DNA of 64,000 nucleotides from the NCBI RefSeq assembly GCF_001279695.1, contig NZ_LGDD01000298.1, positions 3,365 to 67,364 on the forward strand. Reading direction: 5' to 3'. The notes under the pieces are model-generated. The model was given only the letters and a program-made list of their open reading frames with translations. It was not told where the DNA came from and did not search any database. This stretch comes from Streptomyces sp. WM6378 (lineage in GTDB: Bacteria > Actinomycetota > Actinomycetes > Streptomycetales > Streptomycetaceae). The position numbers and the translations under genes are program-made. Of this stretch, positions 1-9,418 are shown one piece after another. Numbering within the stretch: the first letter of the stretch is position 1; each line of letters opens with the position of its first letter.

Positions 1-169
1 GGCCATCGACTGCCCCTCCATACCTGCGGTCACTGCTGCGCCCCATTGTGCGCCACCCCACTGACAACGGACGCCGGCGGGCAAAACCCCCACAGGTCAG
101 GAGAGTGCGGTGGCGCTCGGCGGTCCTGCGGCACTCAGAACTCTAGAAAATTCCGGCCCCCGAAACGAT

Positions 170-205
170 CGTGCTGGCACGCAACTTCCTCTGCGTGCCA
201 GCACG
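170..205. terminator. Hairpin downstream of tmk
   Basis: A perfect 13-bp inverted repeat (CGTGCTGGCACGC, 10-nt loop, then its complement) lies about 90 nt beyond the tmk stop codon. There is no T-run on either side, as is common for streptomycete terminators. It probably ends the tmk transcript and may also act on leftward-entering transcription. I see no supportable gene in the remaining 1-294 sequence. Confidence 0.6.
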
Positions 206-294
206 AAGGCCAGGGCTCCGGCCTACCCCACCGGGGCGAGCCCGGCCCAGTGGATCTCGGGGCGAACCGGGGCGAACCGAGCGGTCCTATCCGG

Positions 295-3200
295 TCAGCG
301 CCTGCGGCGGCCGCCGCGCGGGTTGTCGTCCTCGTCGTCGCGCGGGCCGAGCAGTTCGTCAGCGAGCGTCGGCAGGTCGTCCAGCGGGGTCTCCTCCGCC
401 CAGTCCGAACGCGGGCGCTGGCGCTCCTGGCCCGTCTCCGGGTCGATCTGAGGCAGTTCACGCGTGCGCTCGTTGCCGCCGTCGCCCTGGTGCCCGGCCC
501 CCCGCTCGTCGCGGAAGAGGCCCGGCGGCACCCGGTCCGCCGGATCGGCGTCGCGCACCGGTGGCAGCACCGCGGTCTCGTCGGCGGCCCGAGCATCGCG
601 GCCGACGTTACGGCCCGCGTCCTGCACCGACGGCAGAACCGTCGTCTCATCGGCGTCGGAGGCACGACCGGACTTGGCACCCGCCCCACCCGCCGCATCC
701 GGCTCGGCCACCGGCACCGGCTGGGTGACCTCGTTGGGCTCCGCGACCGGCACCGACTGGGTCACTTCATTCGGGCTGACCACCGGGGTCGCCACGGTGA
801 TCTCCGACTCCGAAACATCGGCGGAACGGGCCGAGCCGGACGAACCGGCGGAGCCGACCGCCCCGGACGCGCTCGCCGCAGCCGAACCGCCCTCCTTGGC
901 AGCCGCCTCCGCCGCAGCGGCCACCGCCGCGGCCTCGGCCAGCCGACGCGCCTCCTCCGCGCGCAGCAACGCCTCCTCGGCCTTGCGCTGCTTCTCCAGG
1001 CGGCGCGCCTCCGCCTCGGCGCGCAGCCGGGCCTCGTCCTCCGCCTGCTTGCGCAGGCGTTCCTGCTCGGCCGCGCGCGCCTTCTCCTCGGCCTCGCGCC
1101 GTACGCGCTCTTCCTCGGCGAGCCGCCTGGCCTCCTCTGCCCGCTGCCGGGCCTCCTCCGCCTGGCGCTCCTCCTCACGCAGGCGCGCCTCTTCGAGCTC
1201 GCGCCGCTTGCGCTCTTCTTCTTCGGCGCGCAGCTTGGCCAGCTGCGCCTGGCGCTCGCGCTCCAGGCGCTCCTCCTCGGCCTTGCGCGCGGCCTCCTCC
1301 TCGGCGCGCTTGCGGGCCTCTTCCTCGGCCTTCTTGCGCGCCTCCTCCTGGGCCCTGACCTCGGCTTCGGAGAGCGGCAGCATCTGGTCGAGCCGGTGGC
1401 GTACGACCGTGGTGACGGCTTCCGGCTCCTGGCCGGCGTCGACCACGAGATAGCGCGAAGGGTCGGCGGCGGCCAGGGTGAGGAAGCCGGACCTCACTCG
1501 TCCGTGGAACTCCGGCGGCTCCGACTCCAGCCTGTCGGGCGCCTCCGTAAAGCGCTCGCGCGCCGTTTCGGGCGAAACATCGAGCAGAACGGTCAGATTC
1601 GGAACAAGTCCGCCAGTTGCCCACCGGTTGATTCGGGCAACTTCGGTCGGGGACAGATCACGACCGGCCCCCTGGTAAGCCACGGACGAGTCGATGTAGC
1701 GGTCCGAGATGACGATCGCGCCGCGCTCCAGGGCGGGGCGCACCAGCGAGTCGACGTGCTCCGCGCGGTCGGCCGCGTACAGCAGCGCCTCGGCGCGGTT
1801 GGAGAGGCCGGCCGACGACACGTCGAGCAGGATCGACCGCAGCCGCTTGCCCACCGGCGTCGCACCGGGCTCACGCGTCACGACGACCTCGTGGCCCTTG
1901 GCCCGGATCCACTCGGCGAGCGCCTCGGCTTGGGTGGACTTGCCGGCCCCGTCGCCGCCCTCCAGGGCGATGAAGAAGCCGGTCGCGGCGGGTGCCTGGA
2001 CCGGGTCGGCGCCGCGGACCGCGTCGGCCAGGTCGCGCCGCAGCGGCACGCCCTGGCGGTCGTCGGCCTTGGCGAGCACGACCGCGGCCATGGGCAGGAG
2101 CAGCGCGCCCACCAGCATCAGCGTGAATCCGGCGCCGCCATGCGCGAAGACGAACGAGCCCGACTCGACGCGGTGGCTGCCGATGGCCGCGGCGAGCAGC
2201 GGCGCGACGATGGCGCCGAGCCCTATCGAGACCCGTACGACCGCCTGGAGGTGCTCGGCGGTGCGAGCCCTGCGGTACTCCTCGGTCTCCTGGTCGATCA
2301 GTACGTGCCCGGTGTTCGCGGCGACACCGGCGGCGACGCCCGCGATCAGCGCGATGAGCAGCACGGTCGCCAGGTCCGGCACCAGGCCTATGGCGAGCAG
2401 CGAGATGCCGGTGACGGCGATCGCCAGGGAGAGCAGGCGGCGCCGGGAGAGCACCGGAAGGATCTTGGCGGCGGTACGGATGCCGAGCACCGTGCCACCG
2501 GTCAGGGTGAGGATCAGGAGGGCGAACGCGGCCGGGCCACCGCCCAGGTCGACGGCGTGCAGCACGGCGACCGAGGCGGCCGCGGCGATGGCGGCCGTGA
2601 TGGCGGCGCAGGCGAGCACGAGCAGCGGGACCGCGCCGGTACGTCCCCTGTCGGGGCCGTTTCCGGTGCTGGGCCTGCGCAGCCCCTCCAGCGGAGAACG
2701 GGCCCGCGGCGTCGGGGTGTCGGGCAGTTCGAGCAGGGCGACCACGGAGATCGACGCGGCGAAGAGCCCGGCGGCGAGGTAGGAGCCGAGCGCGGCCTGG
2801 TGCAGCTTGAACCAGTCGATGCCCGTTCCGAGCAGATTGCTCACGAGGGCCGCGACGAGCAGGGCGGCGGCGCCCAGCGGGATCGCCACGAAGGTCGTAC
2901 GCAGCGAGAGCCTGCGCAGCGCGTCCAGGTGGTCCGGCAGCGGCCGGACGGCGGCCCCCTCCAAAGGAGGCGCGGGCAGCAGCGCGGGCGCCGCGCTCTC
3001 CTTGGCGACCGTCCAGAACCGTTCGGCGACTCCCGCGAGGAACGCGGTGACGAGGATGAGGAGCAGGGCGTTGGCCGGCGTCCAGTCGATCCACAGCGGG
3101 GCGACGATCAGCAGCGCGGCCCGTACGCCGTCGGCGCCGACCATCGTCCAGCGCCGGTCGAGCGGCCCGTTCGGCGCGGTGAGCGCGGAGACCGGGCCAA

Positions 3201-3513
3201 GGAGCGCGGCCCCGAAGAGCACCGTCGCGAACACCCGGGCACCGAGCACCGCGGCGACGGCGAACGCCGCCCCCCGGTATCCGCCCCCGAAGGACTGCTG
3301 CTCCACCGCGGCCTGCAACGCCAGCAGCAGCGTGACGAGTACGGCGAGCGCGTCGCCGATCCCGCCCACCAGCTGTGCGCTCCACAACCGCCGCAGCGAA
3401 GGGATGCGCAGCAGGGCGCGTACGGCCCGCTCACGTGAGTCTGCGGCTAGGGCGTCGGAGATGGGGCTCACGACTCCTTCAGAGCTTGGGGGATGCTCGG
3501 CTCCTCGCGTCAT
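295..3513 (-). CDS. tmk: Thymidylate kinase fused to an N-terminal MFS-like membrane domain
   Basis: 1072 residues. Residues 1 to about 490 are a 12-helix-type hydrophobic region resembling a major-facilitator protein. A complete dTMP kinase follows: P-loop GGDGAGKST at about 517-525, the TREPG segment shortly after, and the catalytic SDRYIDSS segment near 601. The enzyme phosphorylates dTMP to dTDP for DNA synthesis. From about 715 to 890 runs an uninterrupted Glu/Arg/Ala/Lys coiled coil, then an Ala/Ser-rich linker, a short repeat of the type V-x-EPNEVTQ-x-VPV, and a GGRRRR end. An ordinary bacterial Tmk has about 210 residues, so both flanks are extra. The large MFS-Tmk form is characteristic of Streptomyces. 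What the membrane half transports, if anything, is unknown. The ATG start has only a weak ribosome site; the downstream neighbour is outside the window. Confidence 0.9.
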   Translation of the reverse strand: MTRGAEHPPSSEGVVSPISDALAADSRERAVRALLRIPSLRRLWSAQLVGGIGDALAVLVTLLLALQAAVEQQSFGGGYRGAAFAVAAVLGARVFATVLFGAALLGPVSALTAPNGPLDRRWTMVGADGVRAALLIVAPLWIDWTPANALLLILVTAFLAGVAERFWTVAKESAAPALLPAPPLEGAAVRPLPDHLDALRRLSLRTTFVAIPLGAAALLVAALVSNLLGTGIDWFKLHQAALGSYLAAGLFAASISVVALLELPDTPTPRARSPLEGLRRPSTGNGPDRGRTGAVPLLVLACAAITAAIAAAASVAVLHAVDLGGGPAAFALLILTLTGGTVLGIRTAAKILPVLSRRRLLSLAIAVTGISLLAIGLVPDLATVLLIALIAGVAAGVAANTGHVLIDQETEEYRRARTAEHLQAVVRVSIGLGAIVAPLLAAAIGSHRVESGSFVFAHGGAGFTLMLVGALLLPMAAVVLAKADDRQGVPLRRDLADAVRGADPVQAPAATGFFIALEGGDGAGKSTQAEALAEWIRAKGHEVVVTREPGATPVGKRLRSILLDVSSAGLSNRAEALLYAADRAEHVDSLVRPALERGAIVISDRYIDSSVAYQGAGRDLSPTEVARINRWATGGLVPNLTVLLDVSPETARERFTEAPDRLESEPPEFHGRVRSGFLTLAAADPSRYLVVDAGQEPEAVTTVVRHRLDQMLPLSEAEVRAQEEARKKAEEEARKRAEEEAARKAEEERLERERQAQLAKLRAEEEERKRRELEEARLREEERQAEEARQRAEEARRLAEEERVRREAEEKARAAEQERLRKQAEDEARLRAEAEARRLEKQRKAEEALLRAEEARRLAEAAAVAAAAEAAAKEGGSAAASASGAVGSAGSSGSARSADVSESEITVATPVVSPNEVTQSVPVAEPNEVTQPVPVAEPDAAGGAGAKSGRASDADETTVLPSVQDAGRNVGRDARAADETAVLPPVRDADPADRVPPGLFRDERGAGHQGDGGNERTRELPQIDPETGQERQRPRSDWAEETPLDDLPTLADELLGPRDDEDDNPRGGRRRR

Positions 3514-3608
3514 CCGCCCAGCCTATCCGGAGCGCAGCGATCCTCGCGGGGGTGCCCGAACATATGGACGGACGAAGCGACTCGGGCTCCACCGGGGCTC
3601 AACGCGGA

Positions 3609-3642
3609 ACGGGGGGCCGGGGCGTGTGCCCCGGCCCCCCGT
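3609..3642 (-). terminator. Terminator of topA
   Basis: A 15-bp perfect stem (ACGGGGGGCCGGGGC, loop GTGT, complement) begins 11 nt past the topA stop codon and lies between topA and tmk. It has no T-run. Confidence 0.75.
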
Positions 3643-3653
3643 CAACCGTCGGA

Positions 3654-6476
3654 CTACTCCGAAGCCGTGGCCTTCTTGGCCGCGGTCTTCTTCGCCGGAG
3701 CCTTCTTCGCCGCGGTCGTCTTGGACGCCGCGGTCTTCTTGGCGGCCGCCGTCTTCTTGGCCGGAGCCTTCTTCGCGGCGGTCTTCTTGGCGGGGGCCTT
3801 CTTCGCCGTCTTCTTGGCCGGGCCCTTGGCGCGCTTCTCGGCGAGCAGCTCGAAGCCGCGCTCCGGCGTGATCTCCTCGACGCTGTCGGCGGTCCGCAGC
3901 GTCGCGTTGGTCTCGCCGTCGGTGACGTACGGGCCGAAGCGGCCGTCCTTCACCACGACCGGCTTCTCGCTGACCGGGTCGACGCCGAGCTCCTTGAGCG
4001 GCGGCTTGGCGGCGGCGCGGCCACGCTGCTTGGGCTGGGCGTAGATCGCCAGTGCCTCTTCGAGCGTGATGGAGAAGAGCTGGTCCTCGGTCTCCAGGGA
4101 GCGCGAGTCGGTGCCCTTCTTCAGGTACGGCCCGTAGCGCCCGTTCTGCGCGGTGATCTCGACACCCTCGGCGTCCGCGCCGACCACGCGCGGCAGCGAC
4201 ATGAGCTTGAGGGCGTCGTCCAGCGTGACCGTGTCGAGGGACATCGATTTGAAGAGCGAGGCGGTCCGCGGCTTGACCGCGTTCTTGCCGGTCTTCGGCG
4301 TGCCCTCGGGCAGGATCTCGGTGACGTACGGGCCGTAACGCCCGTCCTTGGCGACGATCTGGTGGCCACTGACCGGGTCCGCGCCCAGCTCGAAGTCGCC
4401 GCTCGGCTTGGCGAGCAGCTCCTCCGCGTACTCGACGGTCAGCTCGTCGGGCGCCAGGTCGTCCTGGACGTCCGCGCGCTGGTGGCCCTCGGAGTCCTTC
4501 TCACCGCGCTCCACGTACGGGCCGTAGCGACCGACGCGCAGCACGATGCCCTCGCCGACGGGGAACGAGGAGATCTCGCGGGCGTCGATCGCGCCGAGGT
4601 CGGTCACGAGCTCCTTGAGCCCGCCGAGGTGGTCCCCGTCGCCGTTTCCGGCGGCCGAGGCGGAGCCGCCCGTCGCCGCGTCGCCCTCACCGAAGTAGAA
4701 GCGCTTCAGCCACGGCACCGCCTGGGCCTCGCCCCGCGCGATGCGGTCGAGGTCGTCCTCCATCTTGGCGGTGAAGTCGTAGTCGACGAGCCGGCCGAAG
4801 TGCTTCTCCAGGAGGTTGACCACGGCGAAGCTCAGGAACGACGGAACGAGCGCCGTGCCCTTCTTGAACACGTACCCGCGGTCCAGGATCGTGCCGATGA
4901 TCGAGGCGTACGTCGAAGGACGCCCGATCTCGCGCTCTTCCAGCTCCTTGACCAGCGAGGCCTCGGTGTAGCGGGCCGGCGGCTTGGTCGCGTGGCCGTC
5001 CACCGAGATCTCCTCGGACGACAGCGCGTCGCCCTCGGCCACCTGCGGCAGCCGGCGCTCGCGGTCGTCGAGCTCGGCGTTCGGGTCGTCCGCGCCCTCG
5101 ACGTACGCCTTCATGAAGCCGTGGAAGGTGATCGTCTTGCCGGACGCGGTGAACTCGGCCTGCCGGCCGTCGCTCGCCCGCCCCGCGATCTTCACGGTCA
5201 CCGAGTTGCCGACCGCGTCCTTCATCTGGGAGGCGACGGTGCGCTTCCAGATCAGCTCGTAGAGCCGGAACTGGTCGCCGGTCAGGCCGGTCTCGGCCGG
5301 GGTGCGGAAACGATCACCCGAAGGGCGGATCGCCTCGTGCGCCTCCTGCGCGTTCTTGACCTTCCCGGCGTACGTACGCGGCTTGTCCGGCAGGTAGTCG
5401 GCGCCGTACAGCTGCGTCACCTGGGCCCGGGCGGCCGCGATGGCCGTGTCGGACAGCGTCGTGGAGTCCGTACGCATATAGGTGATGAAGCCGTTCTCGT
5501 ACAGCTTCTGGGCGACCTGCATGGTCGCCTTGGCACCGAAGCCCAGCTTGCGCGAGGCCTCCTGCTGGAGCGTCGTCGTACGGAACGGGGCGTACGGCGA
5601 GCGGCGGTAGGGCTTGGACTCCACCGAGCGCACGGCGAAGGAGGAGTCGGCAAGCGCTGCGGCCAGGGCCCGCGCGTTCGCCTCGTCCAGGTGTAGGACG
5701 TCGCTCTTGAGTTGTCCGTCGGGACCGAAGTCGCGACCCTGCGCCACGCGCCGGCCGTCGACCGTGTTGAGCCGTGCCACCAGCGTGGACGGGTCGGAGG
5801 CGTCGCCCGCCCGGCCGGTGGAGAACGTCCCGGTCAGGTCCCAGTACTCAGCAGAACGAAACGCGATGCGCTCGCGTTCCCGCTCCACGACGAGTCGAGT
5901 GGCCACCGACTGGACGCGCCCGGCGGACAGCCGCGGCATGACCTTCTTCCACAGGACCGGCGAGACCTCGTAGCCGTAGAGGCGGTCGAGGATGCGGCGG
6001 GTCTCCTGGGCGTCGACCATGCGCTGGTTCAGCTCGCGCGGGTTGGCGACGGCGTCCCGGATCGCGTCCTTGGTGATCTCGTGGAAGACCATCCGGTGGA
6101 CCGGGACCTTGGGCTTCAGAACTTCCTGCAGGTGCCACGCGATGGCTTCGCCCTCGCGGTCCTCATCGGTGGCGAGGAAGAGTTCGTCGGATTCGGCAAG
6201 GAGCTCCTTGAGCTTCCTGACCTGGGCCTTCTTGTCGGCGTTGACGACGTAGATCGGCTGGAAGTCGTGCTCGACGTCCACTCCGAGACGGCGCACCTCG
6301 CCGGTGTACTTCTCGGGCACCTCGGCGGCGCCGTTCGGCAGGTCGCGGATGTGCCCGACGCTCGCCTCGACGACATAACCGGGGCCGAGGTAGCCCTTGA
6401 TCGTCTTCGCCTTGGCAGGAGACTCGACGATGACGAGTCGGCGGCCGCCCTTTGCGGTCTCGCTGGTCGGGGACAA
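3654..6476 (-). CDS. topA: DNA topoisomerase I with lysine-repeat tail
   Basis: 940 residues from a TTG start (MSPTSETAKGG...), preceded by GGAGAG ten bases upstream; the open frame extends 22 codons further but without a ribosome site. The Toprim domain is at the N-terminus (VIVESPAKAKTIKGYLG, later DEDREGEAIAWHL). The catalytic tyrosine is in FITYMRTDST at about residue 333. Instead of zinc fingers, the C-terminal third has repeated ...GRYGPYV... modules. The last 60 or so residues are a chain of KKTAAKKAPAKK repeats. The enzyme relaxes negative supercoils. In S. coelicolor the alternating lysine tail is reported to make TopA unusually processive, and the gene is reported to respond to supercoiling. 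It is probably a single-gene transcript. Confidence 0.97.
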   Translation of the reverse strand: MSPTSETAKGGRRLVIVESPAKAKTIKGYLGPGYVVEASVGHIRDLPNGAAEVPEKYTGEVRRLGVDVEHDFQPIYVVNADKKAQVRKLKELLAESDELFLATDEDREGEAIAWHLQEVLKPKVPVHRMVFHEITKDAIRDAVANPRELNQRMVDAQETRRILDRLYGYEVSPVLWKKVMPRLSAGRVQSVATRLVVERERERIAFRSAEYWDLTGTFSTGRAGDASDPSTLVARLNTVDGRRVAQGRDFGPDGQLKSDVLHLDEANARALAAALADSSFAVRSVESKPYRRSPYAPFRTTTLQQEASRKLGFGAKATMQVAQKLYENGFITYMRTDSTTLSDTAIAAARAQVTQLYGADYLPDKPRTYAGKVKNAQEAHEAIRPSGDRFRTPAETGLTGDQFRLYELIWKRTVASQMKDAVGNSVTVKIAGRASDGRQAEFTASGKTITFHGFMKAYVEGADDPNAELDDRERRLPQVAEGDALSSEEISVDGHATKPPARYTEASLVKELEEREIGRPSTYASIIGTILDRGYVFKKGTALVPSFLSFAVVNLLEKHFGRLVDYDFTAKMEDDLDRIARGEAQAVPWLKRFYFGEGDAATGGSASAAGNGDGDHLGGLKELVTDLGAIDAREISSFPVGEGIVLRVGRYGPYVERGEKDSEGHQRADVQDDLAPDELTVEYAEELLAKPSGDFELGADPVSGHQIVAKDGRYGPYVTEILPEGTPKTGKNAVKPRTASLFKSMSLDTVTLDDALKLMSLPRVVGADAEGVEITAQNGRYGPYLKKGTDSRSLETEDQLFSITLEEALAIYAQPKQRGRAAAKPPLKELGVDPVSEKPVVVKDGRFGPYVTDGETNATLRTADSVEEITPERGFELLAEKRAKGPAKKTAKKAPAKKTAAKKAPAKKTAAAKKTAASKTTAAKKAPAKKTAAKKATASE

Positions 6477-6664
6477 CTTCGCTCTTCTCTCCGGTCGGCA
6501 CTCGGGTGTCAGTACATGACGCTGCGGAGTGTGACGGTACAACCCGCCCCCGTGTCAAACAGCAAAAGCCCGCAGCGGCCACTCGAACGGTAACCCGACT
6601 TACCGCGATCCTGCCGCCCGGACCGTCCCGAAGCCTTCCGAAAAGCGTTTCATCCCCTTTCGGA

Positions 6665-6880
6665 CTAGATACGGGCGAAGCACCAGAGGCCGAGGAGCAG
6701 GAAGGCGGCGCCGAAGGCGCTCGCGAGCACGGCCGAGGCGACCGGCGAGACCCCGTGCGCGACCGGCGTGCGGCGGCGCACGCAGGATGCCGTCCACAGC
6801 AGCAGAGCGCCCCCGAACAGCACGAACACCGTTCCCGCGAAGACCGCCGGCCCCGCCTCGGTCCCACCCATTGCGTTCAT
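6665..6880 (-). CDS. Small two-helix membrane protein, unknown function
   Basis: 71 residues from ATG (MNAMGGTEAGP...), chosen because AGGA stands eight bases upstream; an in-frame start seven codons earlier lacks one. Two hydrophobic segments, about residues 12-32 and 47-68, are separated by a short basic, arginine-rich loop (CVRRRTPVAHG), so it is probably an integral membrane protein with a hairpin topology. It lies 188 nt upstream of topA on the same strand. No family recognised. Confidence 0.6.
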   Translation of the reverse strand: MNAMGGTEAGPAVFAGTVFVLFGGALLLWTASCVRRRTPVAHGVSPVASAVLASAFGAAFLLLGLWCFARI

Positions 6881-7073
6881 GGGCGCGATCCTGGTCACCA
6901 CGCGGCACCCCCGGGCAGAGCCGGGGCCGCATTCCGGAGAACGCCGGGTGAACGGTCACCCGATCATGCACATTTCAGCCAGATCCCCCTCTCCTGAGAA
7001 CCCGTCGAGGCGTCGCACGTCACAGGGGCGTCGAGCGTCACATCGCATCGAACGCGGCCCGCCGCCCGCCGCC

Positions 7074-7625
7074 TCACTCGAAGACGGTCGGCAGCCCCGC
7101 CGTGAGCAGGGCATATCCCACGGCGACAGCCCATTCCGCACCGCCCCGGGCCCAGGCGATGACCCCTCCGTCCGCCAGGCGTCGGGCCGCGTCCGCCGCG
7201 CGCGTCAGCGGCAGTCCGTCACCCGTCGTACGCAGCCACCCCGGCAGCGCCTGCTGGAGCACGCTCGCTCCGGTGAGCAGTGGGGCGGAACCGCCCCCTC
7301 CTCGCGCCCGCGCGGCCCGGCCAGGGCGGGCTCCCCTTGGCGCGCGGCACCGGCCCGGCGAGCAGCGCGTCGATGCCCCCGGCCGTGAACATCCGGGCCC
7401 TGACCAGGACTTCGTCCTTGATGAGCCGTCGCGGCGCCGGCCACTCATCGGCCAACGCGCCGTCCCGATACGCCTGGTGGCGTGCGCGAGCACCGCACGC
7501 GCACCTGCGGATCCTTTCGGCAGGGACAGACCGATAGGAACGGACCAGCGCATCGTCGCCCACGCCGGGGTGATGCTCGGCGATCTGCCGGCGTACCGCC
7601 TCCGGAAGCGGCTCCCGCAGCGCGG
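7074..7625 (-). pseudogene. Frameshifted hypothetical gene
   Basis: Coding-like protein sequence continues through two frames on the minus strand. From about 7625 to 7300 one frame reads ALREPLPEAVRRQIAEHHPG..VGDDALVRSYRS..CGARARHQAYRD and on to LLAGPVPRAKGSPPWPGRAG. It then degenerates, and another frame gives LLTGASVLQQALPGWLRTTG...TAGLPTVFE and a stop at 7074. One extra base near 7300 (in a run of GGAGGGGGCGG) explains the change. A third frame upstream (7687-7625, MNFRDLVLPRPIGTTPLKKVA) would need a second +1 shift near 7620, but it contains TTA and CTA codons and may not be coding. Repaired, the product would be about 200 residues. Either a decayed gene or base-calling errors in G-runs. 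Family not recognised. Confidence 0.55.
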
Positions 7626-7822
7626 GCCACCTTCTTTAGCGGCGTCGTCCCGATCGGGCGGGGCAGGACTAAGTCCCGGAAGTTCAAAGGCTGTCGGCGA
7701 TCCGGGGCTACCGGCTACCGCACCCGCCACAGCGGGCCGGCGACTATTCGCGTCGCCCCCGGCGCCGCCCCGTCCAGCTCGGTCCCGATCACTCGGCCCC
7801 CTCCCGCCCCTCCCTCATCGGG

Positions 7823-9322
7823 TTACTCCCCCACCGGCTCCAGGAAACCCTGCTCGACCAGGAGCCGGATGGCGTCCGGCGTACGGTCCCGCAGCCGGAC
7901 CGGGTCCTCGTCGATCAGCTGGGCGATCGCGTCCAGGATCCGGCCCGCCGGCAGCTGCCCGTCGCAGACGCCCGCGAACCCGGCGCCCACCGTGTCCACC
8001 TTGGTGGCCCGGCGCATGCCGCGGTTCTGCCGCAGCACCACGTGCTCCGGGTCCTCGGCGCCCGGCAGCCCCACCTGCTCCTGCACCACCTCGTCGGCGA
8101 GGCGGAACCGGTCGGCGAGCAGCGCCGCGTCGTCGTGCCGGCGCAGATAGTCCTGCCGCTCGAAGTGCGCGTGCACCGCATCGCCGAGCGGCTGCTCGAC
8201 CGGGTGCGGCCACTCCTCGGCCACGATGGACGGCTGCTCGCTGTCCGTGCGGCGCAGGGTGATCCAGCCGAAGCCGACGGCCCTGGTCTTGCGCGCCTCG
8301 AACTCGTCCAGCCACGCCTCGTAGCGCTCCGCGTACCGGGCCGGGTCGGTGTGGTGGTCCCCGGCGTCGCGCAGCCACAGCTCGGCGTACTGGGTGATGT
8401 CCTGGACCTCGCGCTGCACGATCCAGGCGTCGCAGCCGCGGGGGACCCAGGAGCGGAGCCGGTCCTGCCACTCCTCGCCCTCGACGTGCTGCCAGTTGGC
8501 CAGGAACTGGGCGTACCCGCCGGGGTTGAGTCGCTCCCCCGCCTGCTGAACGAGCGTGCGGCACAGATCGTCCCCGCCCATCCCGCCGTCCCGGTAGGTC
8601 AGCCGGGCACCGGGCGAGATCACGAACGGCGGGTTGGACACGATCAGGTCGTACGTCTCCTCGCCCACCGGCTCGTACAGCGAGCCCGTCCGCAGCTCGG
8701 CTTCCGGCGCCCCGGACAGCGCGAGGGTGAGCCGGGTGAAGTCGAGCGCGCGCGGGTTCAGGTCGGTGGCGGTGACGCGGGTGGCGTGCTGCGCGGCGTG
8801 CAGCGCCTGGATTCCGGAGCCGGTGCCGAGGTCGAGGGCCGAGCCCACGGGCAGCCGGACCGTGATGCCGGCCAGCGTCGTGGAGGCGCCGCCGACGCCG
8901 AGCACCATGGCCTCGTCACGCCCGCTCGCCCCGCCCGCGCCGCCGACCGCGCAGCCCAGGTCGGAGACGATGAACCAGTCCTGGCCCTCGGGCCCGCCAT
9001 AGGGCCGCACGTCCACCGTGGCCCGCACCTCGTCGCCCTCGCGGACCGCCCAGCCGTCCGCGAGGGCCTCCTCCAGCGGCAGGGCCGCGCGGGCGCTCTC
9101 GTACGGAACGGGCTGCTGGAGCAGGAAGAGCCGCACCAGCGTGTCGAGTGGCGCCCGCCCGCGGGTGGCGCGCAGGGCGGGGACGGTCTCGCTGCGAGCC
9201 AGCGCGGCGTACGCGGGAGCGCCGAGCAGGTCGAGCAGGCCGTCGGCGGTGAAGGCGGCGGCGAGCAGGGCGTCACGCAGGCGGGCTGCGTGATCGGGCG
9301 CGGGAAGACTGGTCGTACTCAC
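7823..9322 (-). CDS. Class I SAM-dependent methyltransferase (NPPF type)
   Basis: 499 residues from GTG (MSTTSLPAPDHAARL...); an in-frame GTG 11 codons upstream (9355) is an alternative, and neither has a good ribosome site. An N-terminal helical domain of about 150 residues precedes the Rossmann methyltransferase fold: motif I ALDLGTGSGIQAL and motif IV DLIVSNPPFVISP. The NPPF signature is that of enzymes methylating planar nitrogens (adenine N6, or glutamine as in PrmC). A C-terminal region of about 180 residues with DUF-like winged-helix character ends the protein. The substrate cannot be deduced. Genes of this architecture are conserved at this place in Streptomyces. Confidence 0.85.
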   Translation of the reverse strand: MSTTSLPAPDHAARLRDALLAAAFTADGLLDLLGAPAYAALARSETVPALRATRGRAPLDTLVRLFLLQQPVPYESARAALPLEEALADGWAVREGDEVRATVDVRPYGGPEGQDWFIVSDLGCAVGGAGGASGRDEAMVLGVGGASTTLAGITVRLPVGSALDLGTGSGIQALHAAQHATRVTATDLNPRALDFTRLTLALSGAPEAELRTGSLYEPVGEETYDLIVSNPPFVISPGARLTYRDGGMGGDDLCRTLVQQAGERLNPGGYAQFLANWQHVEGEEWQDRLRSWVPRGCDAWIVQREVQDITQYAELWLRDAGDHHTDPARYAERYEAWLDEFEARKTRAVGFGWITLRRTDSEQPSIVAEEWPHPVEQPLGDAVHAHFERQDYLRRHDDAALLADRFRLADEVVQEQVGLPGAEDPEHVVLRQNRGMRRATKVDTVGAGFAGVCDGQLPAGRILDAIAQLIDEDPVRLRDRTPDAIRLLVEQGFLEPVGE

Positions 9323-9366
9323 CCGGCCATTGTGGCCGCTGCCACTGACAATCACCCCATCACGGC

Positions 9367-9400
9367 CGTGGCCCGGCCCCCGTTGGGGGTCCGGGCCACG
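9367..9400 (-). terminator. Terminator of lipoprotein gene
   Basis: Stem CGTGGCCCGG / CCGGGCCACG extended inward by CCCC/GGGG past one mismatch, loop of about 3-4 nt. It starts 19 nt past the lipoprotein stop codon and lies just upstream of the methyltransferase start. Confidence 0.65.
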
Positions 9401-9418
9401 ATCGAGGGCACATGCGGG

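Noticed and set aside
110..451. Plus-strand frame from a GTG with a good AGGAGAG site
   Set aside because: The protein has no coding character after about 20 codons, crosses the terminator hairpin at 170-205 and runs into the tmk 3' end on the other strand.
46..3438. 1130-residue open frame on the plus strand
   Set aside because: It is the mirror of the tmk gene; its residues are dominated by Arg/Leu runs produced by reading the coiled-coil codons backward, and the minus strand has clear domains.
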